The notes beneath the pieces are model-generated. The model saw nothing but the letters and a program-made list of their open reading frames with translations, had not been told where the DNA came from and searched no databases. Position numbers and translations under genes: made by a program. This document shows positions 45,520 to 52,826 of a stretch of DNA of 64,000 nucleotides, piece by piece; the first letter of the stretch is position 1; each line of letters begins with the position of its first letter. Source of the stretch: Candidatus Fukatsuia endosymbiont of Tuberolachnus salignus (lineage in GTDB: Bacteria > Pseudomonadota > Gammaproteobacteria > Enterobacterales > Enterobacteriaceae); NCBI RefSeq assembly GCF_964030845.1, contig NZ_OZ034983.1:2418001-2482000 (forward strand), given 5' to 3'.

Positions 45520-48389
45520 CAACACATTTTAACCCCAACCTATACCGTGGCACGCCTACTATTAAGGTAGTAGATAACCGCGGGTTAGCCGTGCGTGAAC
45601 TGCAATACAATCGCACCAGCGAACAAGAAAGCGTAAAAGAAGGCATTAGCCGCAGTGAATATAATGCCGAGGGGCATGTGATCAACCATATCGACCCTCG
45701 GTTATATCACGCGCAATTAACACAGTTATCGATAAAACCTAACTTCACTTACCAATCTGACCTGGTTGGCAATGCGCTGTACACTGACAGTGTTGATGCC
45801 GGTTGTCAGATGATACTCAAGGACATTGAGGGTCGTCCCGTGTGGAAAAGAGAAGCGCGTGGCACAGAACAGCGCTGGCAATATGAAACAGGAAAAAATG
45901 GACGTCTCCTGGCGGTGTCTGAGCAGCCAGTAGGGGGCACGGCGGATCGGGTGATTGAACGTTTTATCTACGCGCCAGTGAACGAAGAAAATAAAAAATA
46001 CAATTTGTCCGGCCGATTGTTGCACCACTACAACACGACAGGTGTCAACACCTTGAGAAGTGTGGCGTTAACCGGCCAGCCGTTACGTGAAGCATGTCAG
46101 CTACTCCGTAATATCGATCAGCCGCTGGACTGGCGGGGAGAAGATCAAACCACCTGGAATACCTTGTTAGCAGAAGAGACGTTCACCACCCGCAACCGCT
46201 ATAACGCCGCGGGCAAGCCGATCACGCACATCGATGCGAAAGGGAATCAGCAAGGTTTGGTGTACGATGTGGCAGGCCAACTGCAAGCAAGCCGGTTAAC
46301 GATACATAATCAACCCGAACAACGCATAGTCGATTCATTAACCTACTCAGCCGCCGGACAAAAATTGTGCGAAATCAGTGGTAATGGGGTGAAAACCGAA
46401 TACCGCTACGACCCACAGAACTTACGGCTCATCAACAGCAAAACCACACGGCAAAGTGATAGAAAAATTCTACAAGACTTACACTACCAACACGATCCCG
46501 TTGGCAATATTCTCAGTATTGAAGATCACGCGATTAACCGCCGATTTTACAAAAATCAGGAAATAAAAGCGCAAAGCCGCTACAGCTACGATGCACTCTA
46601 TCAACTGAGCACAGCGACAGGTCGTGAGTCGTATGGACAAAGGAACCCACAAGTTGTTACGCCACCGCCCCTCATTGGCGATCAAAATCGCACGGTCAAC
46701 TACAGCCGTGAATACACCTACGACAGCGGAGGGAATTTAATTCAGATCCAGCATCATGGCGCGAATCGGTATACCACCCATATCAACGTTTCTCAGCAAT
46801 CTAATCACGCACTGTTTCAAGATGGCGATGAGCGGCAATCACATCAGATAGAATCGCTTTTCGATGCGGCAGGCAATCAACAACAACTGCAATATCACGC
46901 CGAAAAATTAATGTGGAATAGCCGTAATCAACTACAGCAGGTCATACGTGTTAACCGTGATGGAAACCCCGATGATGTAGAAAAGTATCACTATGACAGC
47001 ACGGGGCGACGGGTGATCAAACAACAGTTCACATTGACCGGTGGAACACTGTCTCAGAAAAAAGTGGTCTACCTGTCTGGCCTGGAACTGCATACAAAAA
47101 AGAGGGGCGATGAGATAAAAGAATCACTGCAGGTGATCAATGTGGGTGTCGCGGGGCAGGCACAAGTACGCGTACTCCATTGGGAAACGCCCCCACCGCA
47201 TGGGATCCAGAATAACTCCCTTCGCTACAGCTACGACAACTCGATTGGCAGCAGTCAACTGGAACTGGACGGTGACGGTAATCTTATCAGCCAGGAAGAA
47301 TATTACCCCTTTGGTGGCACCGCACTGTGGGCAGCACGCAGTACAATCGAAGCCAGTTACAAAACCCTGCGTTATTCGGGTAAAGAGCGGGATGCTTCAG
47401 GGCTTTACTACTACGGTTACCGTTATTACCAACCGTGGATCGGCCGCTGGCTCAACGCTGATCCTGCTGGCACCATCGATGGCCTAAACTTATATCGCAT
47501 GGTCAGGAATAACCCTGTGTTATTGTCTGACCAAGATGGATTAGCACCCCCAATCGATATTAATCATAAAGAGGGTCTCCAGGCTTTTACCGGGTTCGCC
47601 AACCATGTAAAAGGAACACTGCACATCCCTTTCCGTGACAGAACATTAAACGAACTAGCACAACCATTTTATAAAGAAATGGTAAACCAACACGACGAGG
47701 ATTTAGGCAAATTGTTCATAGAAGCTCTGGAACAACAAAATGAATCATCCAGGAGTATCGTTGCCGAATATCATAAATTTGCTGAGCAAGGCGATATTAT
47801 GCAGGCAGCGTCCCCTCAACAGACAGCGAATATGGTAGGCGTAACAGTAAACTTTCTGACAGACGTACACAATGGAGGCGAAAAAACAAAGAGCATTCGT
47901 ACAGATCTTGAACACAAGAAAAGAATAAAACCTGCTCTGGCGGCAACATTTACAGATCAGATGGTACGTGATGGCCTATTGCTAAGAAAAATAGTGAAAT
48001 GCCGTAATACCCTGTATGCAACCCTTGAGTCAAAAGGAGAAATCGTACAAGAATTCACGGCATTTTCTGGTGACTTTGACCCGCTAACTTATCGATTCCA
48101 CAATTTAAACTCAGAGGTTCACTATATTCACGGCAGTGAGCGAGACGAAAATCCTGCTAAGTTATATCCGATTTCTACCATGGGCGGGGAACAACCGGTT
48201 TCGAGAAGTACGGATACTGAAACAAAATTGTTAGAAGCCGTGCACCACTATATCGGTATGAATCCAGGAGATTATACATTGAATATCACGTCAACCCTGA
48301 GGCCCTGCCATTCCTGTGCAGCCATGCTCGCCAAGTTTTCTAACGACCATAGAATGAAAATTAATATGTTTTATGTAGATGGTAAATAA
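45516..48389 (+). CDS. Tc toxin TcC subunit with deaminase-like C-terminal effector
   Basis: A 957-residue protein. Residues ~30-675 are YD/RHS repeats ending with the RHS core (GYRYYQPWIGRWLNADPAGT, LYRMVRNNPVLLSDQDGL), including the aspartates used for self-cleavage in TccC/YenC proteins. Cleavage is expected after DGL at 674-676. The remaining ~281 residues are the hypervariable effector. They end with STDTETKLLEAVHHYIG, then TLNITSTLRPCHSCAAMLAK. This spacing of Glu902 and PCxxC (Cys931, Cys934) is the arrangement of polymorphic-toxin deaminases of the cytidine-deaminase fold, with Asp at the usual His/Cys ligand position. The cocoon delivers this domain unfolded through TcA. The substrate (nucleotide, DNA, RNA or protein) is unknown. 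The deaminase call is inference from motif and predicted strand/helix order. Confidence 0.9.
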   Translation: MTTHFNPNLYRGTPTIKVVDNRGLAVRELQYNRTSEQESVKEGISRSEYNAEGHVINHIDPRLYHAQLTQLSIKPNFTYQSDLVGNALYTDSVDAGCQMILKDIEGRPVWKREARGTEQRWQYETGKNGRLLAVSEQPVGGTADRVIERFIYAPVNEENKKYNLSGRLLHHYNTTGVNTLRSVALTGQPLREACQLLRNIDQPLDWRGEDQTTWNTLLAEETFTTRNRYNAAGKPITHIDAKGNQQGLVYDVAGQLQASRLTIHNQPEQRIVDSLTYSAAGQKLCEISGNGVKTEYRYDPQNLRLINSKTTRQSDRKILQDLHYQHDPVGNILSIEDHAINRRFYKNQEIKAQSRYSYDALYQLSTATGRESYGQRNPQVVTPPPLIGDQNRTVNYSREYTYDSGGNLIQIQHHGANRYTTHINVSQQSNHALFQDGDERQSHQIESLFDAAGNQQQLQYHAEKLMWNSRNQLQQVIRVNRDGNPDDVEKYHYDSTGRRVIKQQFTLTGGTLSQKKVVYLSGLELHTKKRGDEIKESLQVINVGVAGQAQVRVLHWETPPPHGIQNNSLRYSYDNSIGSSQLELDGDGNLISQEEYYPFGGTALWAARSTIEASYKTLRYSGKERDASGLYYYGYRYYQPWIGRWLNADPAGTIDGLNLYRMVRNNPVLLSDQDGLAPPIDINHKEGLQAFTGFANHVKGTLHIPFRDRTLNELAQPFYKEMVNQHDEDLGKLFIEALEQQNESSRSIVAEYHKFAEQGDIMQAASPQQTANMVGVTVNFLTDVHNGGEKTKSIRTDLEHKKRIKPALAATFTDQMVRDGLLLRKIVKCRNTLYATLESKGEIVQEFTAFSGDFDPLTYRFHNLNSEVHYIHGSERDENPAKLYPISTMGGEQPVSRSTDTETKLLEAVHHYIGMNPGDYTLNITSTLRPCHSCAAMLAKFSNDHRMKINMFYVDGK

Positions 48390-48457
48390 ATAGCCGACGA
48401 TACGTCTTTTTTTGAGCGTTTCACAAGCCATTTCTCTACTTAAAAACCTGGCGCTAT

Positions 48458-48495
48458 CCTCACGCTATCATTTTTTTATCATAGTGTGAGGTTTT
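48458..48495 (+). terminator. Rho-independent terminator after TcC
   Basis: CCTCACGCTAT (48458-48468) pairs with ATAGTGTGAGG (48481-48491) with one G-T pair, followed by TTTT. It separates the TcB-TcC transcript from the lysis cassette that begins at 48577. Confidence 0.65.
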
Positions 48496-48576
48496 ACTTA
48501 TTATAAATAACATAACCTCATGACAGTCCGTTTCAAAATAAAACGAGATTGACCCATTCATCACGAGATAAATCAC

Positions 48577-48906
48577 ATGAAAAAAATAAATAAACCCCGC
48601 CTGAGTGGCTGGATCATCACTTCTATTTTACTCCTTGCGATTATCAGTCTTATTTCGCCGCAACAGTTACCGGTTGTCATCTACAAACTTTCTCTGATCA
48701 CGTTGGCGGCGGTACTGGGCTATTGGCTTGATCGCTCACTGTTTCCTAAAGCCCGCCCCGATCAGTACCTCTGTGATGAAGGTGATGTAACAGCTAAAAA
48801 CCGTTACCCGGTATCAAGGGGGGATCAACGAGTATTTTCAGCGATCATGATCCGCAGAGCCTTGATTGTCGCCGCGGTATGTATCGCAGTGGCGATAGGT
48901 TTATAA
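48577..48906 (+). CDS. Putative phage holin
   Basis: A 109-residue protein with three hydrophobic spans: ~11-29 (WIITSILLLAIISLI), ~32-52 (VVIYKLSLITLAAVLGYWL) and ~90-109 (ALIVAAVCIAVAIGL). A polar, charged loop of ~35 residues lies between spans 2 and 3. Size and topology fit a phage holin, and the next gene, 3 bp away, is a peptidoglycan-cleaving transglycosylase followed by Rz/Rz1. That is the standard lysis-cassette order. The holin would open the inner membrane. The family was recognised by context and topology rather than by a diagnostic motif. It lies directly after the Tc genes, so it may serve toxin release. Confidence 0.68.
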   Translation: MKKINKPRLSGWIITSILLLAIISLISPQQLPVVIYKLSLITLAAVLGYWLDRSLFPKARPDQYLCDEGDVTAKNRYPVSRGDQRVFSAIMIRRALIVAAVCIAVAIGL

Positions 48907-48909
48907 ATC

Positions 48910-49545
48910 ATGAATACATTTCCTTACCGACTTCATTCCTGCAAACGATTATTGTTCATTATTTTTCTATCAATGATCGCATGCAATACCGCCGTAGCCA
49001 ATCCGGCACCGGCATCCTTGCCCTATCGAACCGATGTGATCCGTAACGCACGAATCGAATGGGGGATCAATGCCCCTATTGCTGATTTTGCCGCCCAGTT
49101 CCACCAAGAAAGTAGCTGGATACCCAGTGCCATGTCACCACAAGGCGCACAAGGGCTTGCACAGTTTATACCGTCTACTGCACGCTGGTTCAGCAATATG
49201 ATCCCCGCTTTACGTGCTAATCAGCCCTTTAATCCTTCGTGGGCCATTCGGGCATTGATCAGCTACGACCGCTGGTTATGGTGGCGCATCCAAGCGGCTA
49301 ATGACTGTGAACAGATGGCGATGACCCTTTCAGCCTATAACGGTGGACTAAAATGGGTTCAGCGAGATCAAAAACTGGCAGTTCAAAAAGAGTTAGATCA
49401 CCTGCGATGGTTCAAACAGGTCGAAACCGTCAATGCAGGACGCTCTCAGGCCAATTGGCGTGAAAATCGCCACTATCCGCAACGGATCCTACATACACTC
49501 GCGCCACGTTACCTGCTATGGGGAGGCAGTTATTGTGTGGAATAA
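48910..49545 (+). CDS. Lytic transglycosylase (SLT domain), endolysin of the cassette
   Basis: 211 residues. The N-terminus has a cleavable signal-like stretch (LLFIIFLSMIACNTAVANP), so export could be Sec-dependent. The catalytic domain has the SLT signature: FHQESSWIPSAMSPQGAQGL, then AQFIPSTARW, with Glu in QESSW as the expected catalytic acid and AYNGG further on. It cleaves the MurNAc-GlcNAc bond, forming anhydro-muropeptides. A phage lysozyme or peptidase is usual in Tc-linked lysis cassettes, so an SLT-type enzyme is a variant. Its end overlaps the start of the Rz gene by 11 bp. Confidence 0.82.
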   Translation: MNTFPYRLHSCKRLLFIIFLSMIACNTAVANPAPASLPYRTDVIRNARIEWGINAPIADFAAQFHQESSWIPSAMSPQGAQGLAQFIPSTARWFSNMIPALRANQPFNPSWAIRALISYDRWLWWRIQAANDCEQMAMTLSAYNGGLKWVQRDQKLAVQKELDHLRWFKQVETVNAGRSQANWRENRHYPQRILHTLAPRYLLWGGSYCVE

Positions 49546-50152
49546 AACCTCTATCGTCTTGGGCATTCTGGGCTTAACATTGTGCACAGTGCTAATGGCC
49601 AGCCTGTATTACACCGGACACACCCATGGTTTTCAACATGCTAAAGCGTTAGGAGAGCGTGCCTTAGCACAGCAACAGGCAAAATTTAGCCAAAAAAAAC
49701 AACAGCAGGCAGAAGCCCATCTCGCTGAATTACAGATTGCAATAGAGCGTTATCAGCAACAAACACTTCGCGCTAATCAACTCGAACAAACCTACCTCTC
49801 CACCCGGCAGCGCTTAACCACCAACAATGCGCAATTACAAAGGAAAATCAATGATTTCACCCAGCGTTATATTGACCAACAGGGTCAAAGTCACCCTATG
49901 CAGTGTGTGTTTACTCGTGGTTTCGTGCAGCAATACAACAAAGCGAACGGCATACCCACGAACGACAATACCGCCCTTACCGGCAGCATTATCCCAACGC
50001 CCAGTGGCGGCGTACCCGCTGATGGCAAATTATACGCCAGTGGCGTCACCGCCCGAGATATCCTCGCCAACATCAATGACAACGGTGAACAATGTCAAGC
50101 ACTAAAAGCGCAAGTTAATGGGTTACTTGATTACATCAATGGGTTGGGTTAA
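49535..50152 (+). CDS. Rz-like inner-membrane spanin (i-spanin)
   Basis: GTG 49535 is chosen as start because GGGAGG lies 8 nt upstream and the frame then opens directly into an N-terminal membrane anchor (SIVLGILGLTLCTVLMASLYY). The longer frame starting at 49433 lies inside the transglycosylase gene. After the anchor comes a long Gln/Ala-rich coiled coil (residues ~35-115) and a periplasmic tail. It encodes a nested lipoprotein in the +1 frame (49851-50105), the classic Rz/Rz1 arrangement. Spanins fuse inner and outer membranes in the last step of lysis. The family assignment rests on topology and nesting, as Rz proteins are poorly conserved. Confidence 0.72.
   Translation: MWNKTSIVLGILGLTLCTVLMASLYYTGHTHGFQHAKALGERALAQQQAKFSQKKQQQAEAHLAELQIAIERYQQQTLRANQLEQTYLSTRQRLTTNNAQLQRKINDFTQRYIDQQGQSHPMQCVFTRGFVQQYNKANGIPTNDNTALTGSIIPTPSGGVPADGKLYASGVTARDILANINDNGEQCQALKAQVNGLLDYINGLG
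49851..50105 (+). CDS. Rz1-like outer-membrane lipoprotein spanin, nested in Rz
   Basis: 84 residues, wholly inside the Rz-like gene in the +1 frame. ATG 49851 has AGGA 6 nt upstream. There is a basic N-terminus, a hydrophobic stretch and a lipobox (LCSVCLLVVSC, then SNTT), followed by a short Pro-rich mature part (YPRTTIPPLPAALSQRP). Small size, lipobox, proline content and embedding are the hallmarks of Rz1. It would be lipidated and reach the outer membrane to pair with the Rz-like protein. Confidence 0.7.
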   Translation: MISPSVILTNRVKVTLCSVCLLVVSCSNTTKRTAYPRTTIPPLPAALSQRPVAAYPLMANYTPVASPPEISSPTSMTTVNNVKH

Positions 50153-50486
50153 CACTGTGAAAGTCGAATTAGAAATTTGGACATTAATCAGTTTATTGTT
50201 GAGTTTTTTTGGTTTTTTATTTGCAGCAGGCCGAATATTACTCACACAAATAGAAAAGCGCTTCCATGAACGTTTTTCCGCATTGGAAATGGCCTGTTAT
50301 CAGAACGTGAAAACGGCTAGCCGCTCAGAGAGGACATTTTTGGAGTTTCGTGCTGATCTGCCATTAAAATACGTACGACGCGAGGATCACATCCGTGTTC
50401 AGAACATCATAGACACAAAACTGGATACGATCTACAATCAATTATCTGCTTTACAATCAAATAGTAAAAGAAATAAACGAGATTAA
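50118..50486 (+). CDS. Small phage-type membrane protein (DUF2730-like)
   Basis: The frame opens at 50118, but ATG 50142 or GTG 50156 are equally possible starts; it overlaps the Rz-like stop. One N-terminal membrane span (TLISLLLSFFGFLFAAGRIL) is followed by a coiled-coil-prone, charged C-terminus (QIEKRFHERFSALEM). Size and layout resemble Mu-type phage DUF2730 proteins near lysis genes. The function is unknown; an accessory holin or antiholin role is possible. It closes the lysis cassette. Confidence 0.5.
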   Translation: MGYLITSMGWVNTVKVELEIWTLISLLLSFFGFLFAAGRILLTQIEKRFHERFSALEMACYQNVKTASRSERTFLEFRADLPLKYVRREDHIRVQNIIDTKLDTIYNQLSALQSNSKRNKRD

Positions 50487-50676
50487 ATTTTCGACCCTTT
50501 AGTAAACGCAACAATCGATATACAAACATTCAAATAAATTAACAATCAGAATATAACTTTTATAATAATTACTAATTATTAATAATAAAAAAGTGATTTT
50601 TTACGGTCGGTTTATATGATCAAATATAAAATGAAATTTATTCTATAAATAATTCAATGTTAAAAAGGGAAATGAC

Positions 50677-51114
50677 ATGAGAGATATAAATTTAATACTA
50701 GAGCGTTGGGGGACTTGGGCAAGATATAGTTCAAGGATGGATTATTCACCTATCGCGGCGGGATTTAAAGGACTCTTTCCAGCGAGTCCAAATAAAACAA
50801 TTTCATGCAGTGACGATGATGGAATGATTATTGATCATGCGGTAGGACGTTTAAAAGCAGTGCGTAAACCGGAAGAATTAACGCTTATTCTGGCACATTA
50901 TGTTTATTGTATCCCTAAACGCGTCATCGCTAAAAAATGGAAATGCTCCGAAAGTGAAATCCGCAGAAAAATACAAGTCGCGGAAGGCTTTATCGATGGT
51001 TGCCTGGCAATGAAGCACGTTTGTCTTCATATGGATCCTTATGTTCAAAAAAAAGGCGTGCAAACGGACATCATTGGCAAAATAAATACGTACGCTAGTG
51101 GAAGTGTACGTTGA
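50677..51114 (+). CDS. Phage antitermination protein Q-like
   Basis: 145 residues starting MRDINLILERWGTWARYSSR. The internal blocks YSPIAAGFKGLFP, DDDGMIIDHAV and ILAHYVYCIPKRVIAKKWKC, then SESEIRRKIQVAEGFIDGCL, are typical of lambdoid Q-like antiterminators. The last block is a helix-turn-helix. Q proteins load on RNA polymerase paused near the late promoter and drive read-through into lysis and morphogenesis genes. Here the gene lies downstream of the lysis cassette with no phage structural genes in the window. It may therefore be a domesticated regulator or a prophage remnant. An ISAs1 element is inserted 12 bp after its stop. Confidence 0.7.
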   Translation: MRDINLILERWGTWARYSSRMDYSPIAAGFKGLFPASPNKTISCSDDDGMIIDHAVGRLKAVRKPEELTLILAHYVYCIPKRVIAKKWKCSESEIRRKIQVAEGFIDGCLAMKHVCLHMDPYVQKKGVQTDIIGKINTYASGSVR

Positions 51115-51126
51115 GTAGTCTACAGT

Positions 51127-52341
51127 ACAGGGCAGGGCGGGATCCCACTTTAATGTGAACTAATAATAGGCAGTAAGCTCATAATATTATGTATCCTAAA
51201 GAATATGTAATCATGAGTATTTTAAAGCAATTAGCCCTGATCCCTGACCCGCGTAAAGATATTAATATCAAACATCACCTGCTCGATGTTATTTTCCTGT
51301 TTTTTGCCGACGTGTTAAGTGGGGCCTCGGGATGGAAATCCATCCAGGATTTTGGCGAAGCTCAGCTCGATTGGCTAAAAAAATATGGCTCTTATCATGG
51401 TGAGAGCCCACGTCGTCATTGTATTGCTAAAATCATCAATGCATTAGATACAAATTTGCTGATTCAATCCTTGTTTTTATGGATTAACGAACGACGCCAA
51501 CGAGCCGGTAAGACGTTGCTCGCCATCGACGGTAAAACCTTGCGGAGAACCTGGTCTGAAGAGATTTGCACTGCGCTGCATGTGGTGAGTGCCTATGATG
51601 TTGATGCTGGTATTACGCTTTATCAAAAAGCGGCGAACAATAAGGGAAAAGAAGGAGAATTAGCCCGTCAGAGCATTGACGCGTTAGCGCTGGATAATGC
51701 TATTGTGACGCTCGATTCATTGCATTGCCAAACCTCAACTTCATCACTTATCACGCAACGTAAAGGCAATTTTGTGGTGCAGCTTAAAGCGACTCAAAAG
51801 AAGCTGTTTGAACAGGTAAAACAGCAATTTGCTTTTGCCTATGATAGCGATAAATTGCACGAATATACGCAGACTAATCAGGGGCATGGCCGGATAGAAA
51901 AACGTACGGTTATGCAAATTAATGCGGAATTACCCAATGAATTAAAAGCGAAATGGCCTACCATTCGTACTTTCATTGAGGTCGCTAGTGAACGAACAAA
52001 AAATAATGTCACCCACTGTCGGTCACGTTGGTATGTCAGCTCATTAACGCTGAATGCAGAACAAGCGGCACAGGCAATTCGGCTGCATTGGGGGATAGAA
52101 AATCAACTTCACTGGGTATTGGATGTGGTGTTTAGAGAAGATGAACTCTTGATAAAAGCTCCGGATGGAGCAGCCCATGTCGCTCTTTTCAATCGCGTCG
52201 CGTTGGGTGTGATTAAACAGCACAAAGGTAAACAAGATAGTATTGCCAGTAAACGTAGACGTGCCGCCTGGTCAGCCGATTTTCGTAGTAAACTTATTTT
52301 TGGTTAAAAAATTAGCAAAGTGGAATCCCGCCCTGCCCTGT
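51127..52341 (+). mobile_element. ISAs1-family insertion sequence
   Basis: Terminal inverted repeats of about 25 bp with one mismatch bound the element: ACAGGGCAGGGCGGGATCCC on the left, and ACAGGGCAGGGCGGGATTCC read inward from the right. Inside is one full-length transposase gene. Length is 1215 bp, normal for the family. A target duplication could not be made out. It looks intact. Confidence 0.85.
51213..52307 (+). CDS. ISAs1-family transposase (H-repeat type)
   Basis: The start ATG 51213 gives the usual N-terminus MSILKQLALIPDPRKDINIK; an upstream in-frame ATG at 51189 would add eight residues. The 364-residue protein has the DDE_Tnp_1-associated N-terminus, then KTLLAIDGKTLRRTW and HVVSAYDVDAG. 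NAIVTLDSLHCQT carries the second Asp, and RLHWGIENQLHWVLDVVFRE carries the catalytic Glu. All expected acidic residues are visible. It catalyses cut-and-paste movement of the element. Confidence 0.9.
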   Translation: MSILKQLALIPDPRKDINIKHHLLDVIFLFFADVLSGASGWKSIQDFGEAQLDWLKKYGSYHGESPRRHCIAKIINALDTNLLIQSLFLWINERRQRAGKTLLAIDGKTLRRTWSEEICTALHVVSAYDVDAGITLYQKAANNKGKEGELARQSIDALALDNAIVTLDSLHCQTSTSSLITQRKGNFVVQLKATQKKLFEQVKQQFAFAYDSDKLHEYTQTNQGHGRIEKRTVMQINAELPNELKAKWPTIRTFIEVASERTKNNVTHCRSRWYVSSLTLNAEQAAQAIRLHWGIENQLHWVLDVVFREDELLIKAPDGAAHVALFNRVALGVIKQHKGKQDSIASKRRRAAWSADFRSKLIFG

Positions 52342-52342
52342 G

Positions 52343-52495
52343 TCAGGGTATATGTCGCAAATTGAGCTCCCAGTTATATATTCCGGCAATAAGATTAAAT
52401 CTAAGTCCAAACCTTTTTCGCCTGTTGCGATATTTTTCAGCAATAATTCTGAAACGCTTAAGCACACCGATCACATTTTCGTTAACCACTCTTTC
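52343..52495 (-). pseudogene. IS5-family transposase, C-terminal fragment
   Basis: The minus strand reads ERVVNENVIGVLKRFRIIAE followed by KYRNRRKRFGLRFNLIAGIY and a stop at 52343. This is the C-terminal end of IS5/IS427-type DDE transposases, including the last catalytic Glu region. It abuts the ISAs1 right end exactly, so ISAs1 may have inserted into or beside it. The rest is absent. Confidence 0.65.
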
Positions 52496-52826
52496 ACTGG
52501 CTCATTGCTAATTAATCTTCTTTCGTTAACGGATTAATTTTATAAAGCATCATCCTTAAATTATAAAAATGTATAGTTTTGAACGGTCATTTAATAGCGC
52601 TGTTTAATAAAATTAATTAAAAATAATATTTATAAAGCAATTTATTGTTGTTATTTGTCTTCAATTAATACAAATTATATTCATATAAAAAAACGACCTG
52701 ATACAATATTAATAATCATCATTTATATAAAAATGATGTATTTTTTACTCTTGTCAATTAAAGTGAAATTATCTTTTAAAATTTGCGATTTAAAATAGTT
52801 TTACCATTTAACCGAACCAGGAATAT
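52496..52826. promoter_or_regulatory. AT-rich leader of the edema-factor-type toxin gene
   Basis: No gene is present; 52540-52800 is extremely AT-rich, like the leader of the related toxin at 8.9 kb. AGGA at 52819-52822 precedes the tandem ATGATG start. No promoter hexamer pair is assigned. Confidence 0.35.

Noticed and set aside
46400..47540. TcC RHS repeats as an Rhs/WapA contact-dependent toxin
   Set aside because: Immediate ATGA coupling to TcB and the tandem TcA genes upstream make it the TcC of a Tc complex; no VgrG, PAAR or immunity gene is adjacent.
51127..52341. ISAs1 and IS5 fragment as a composite transposon with the toxin genes
   Set aside because: Only one full ISAs1 and one 17-bp relic end exist; there is no evidence that the segment between moved as a unit.
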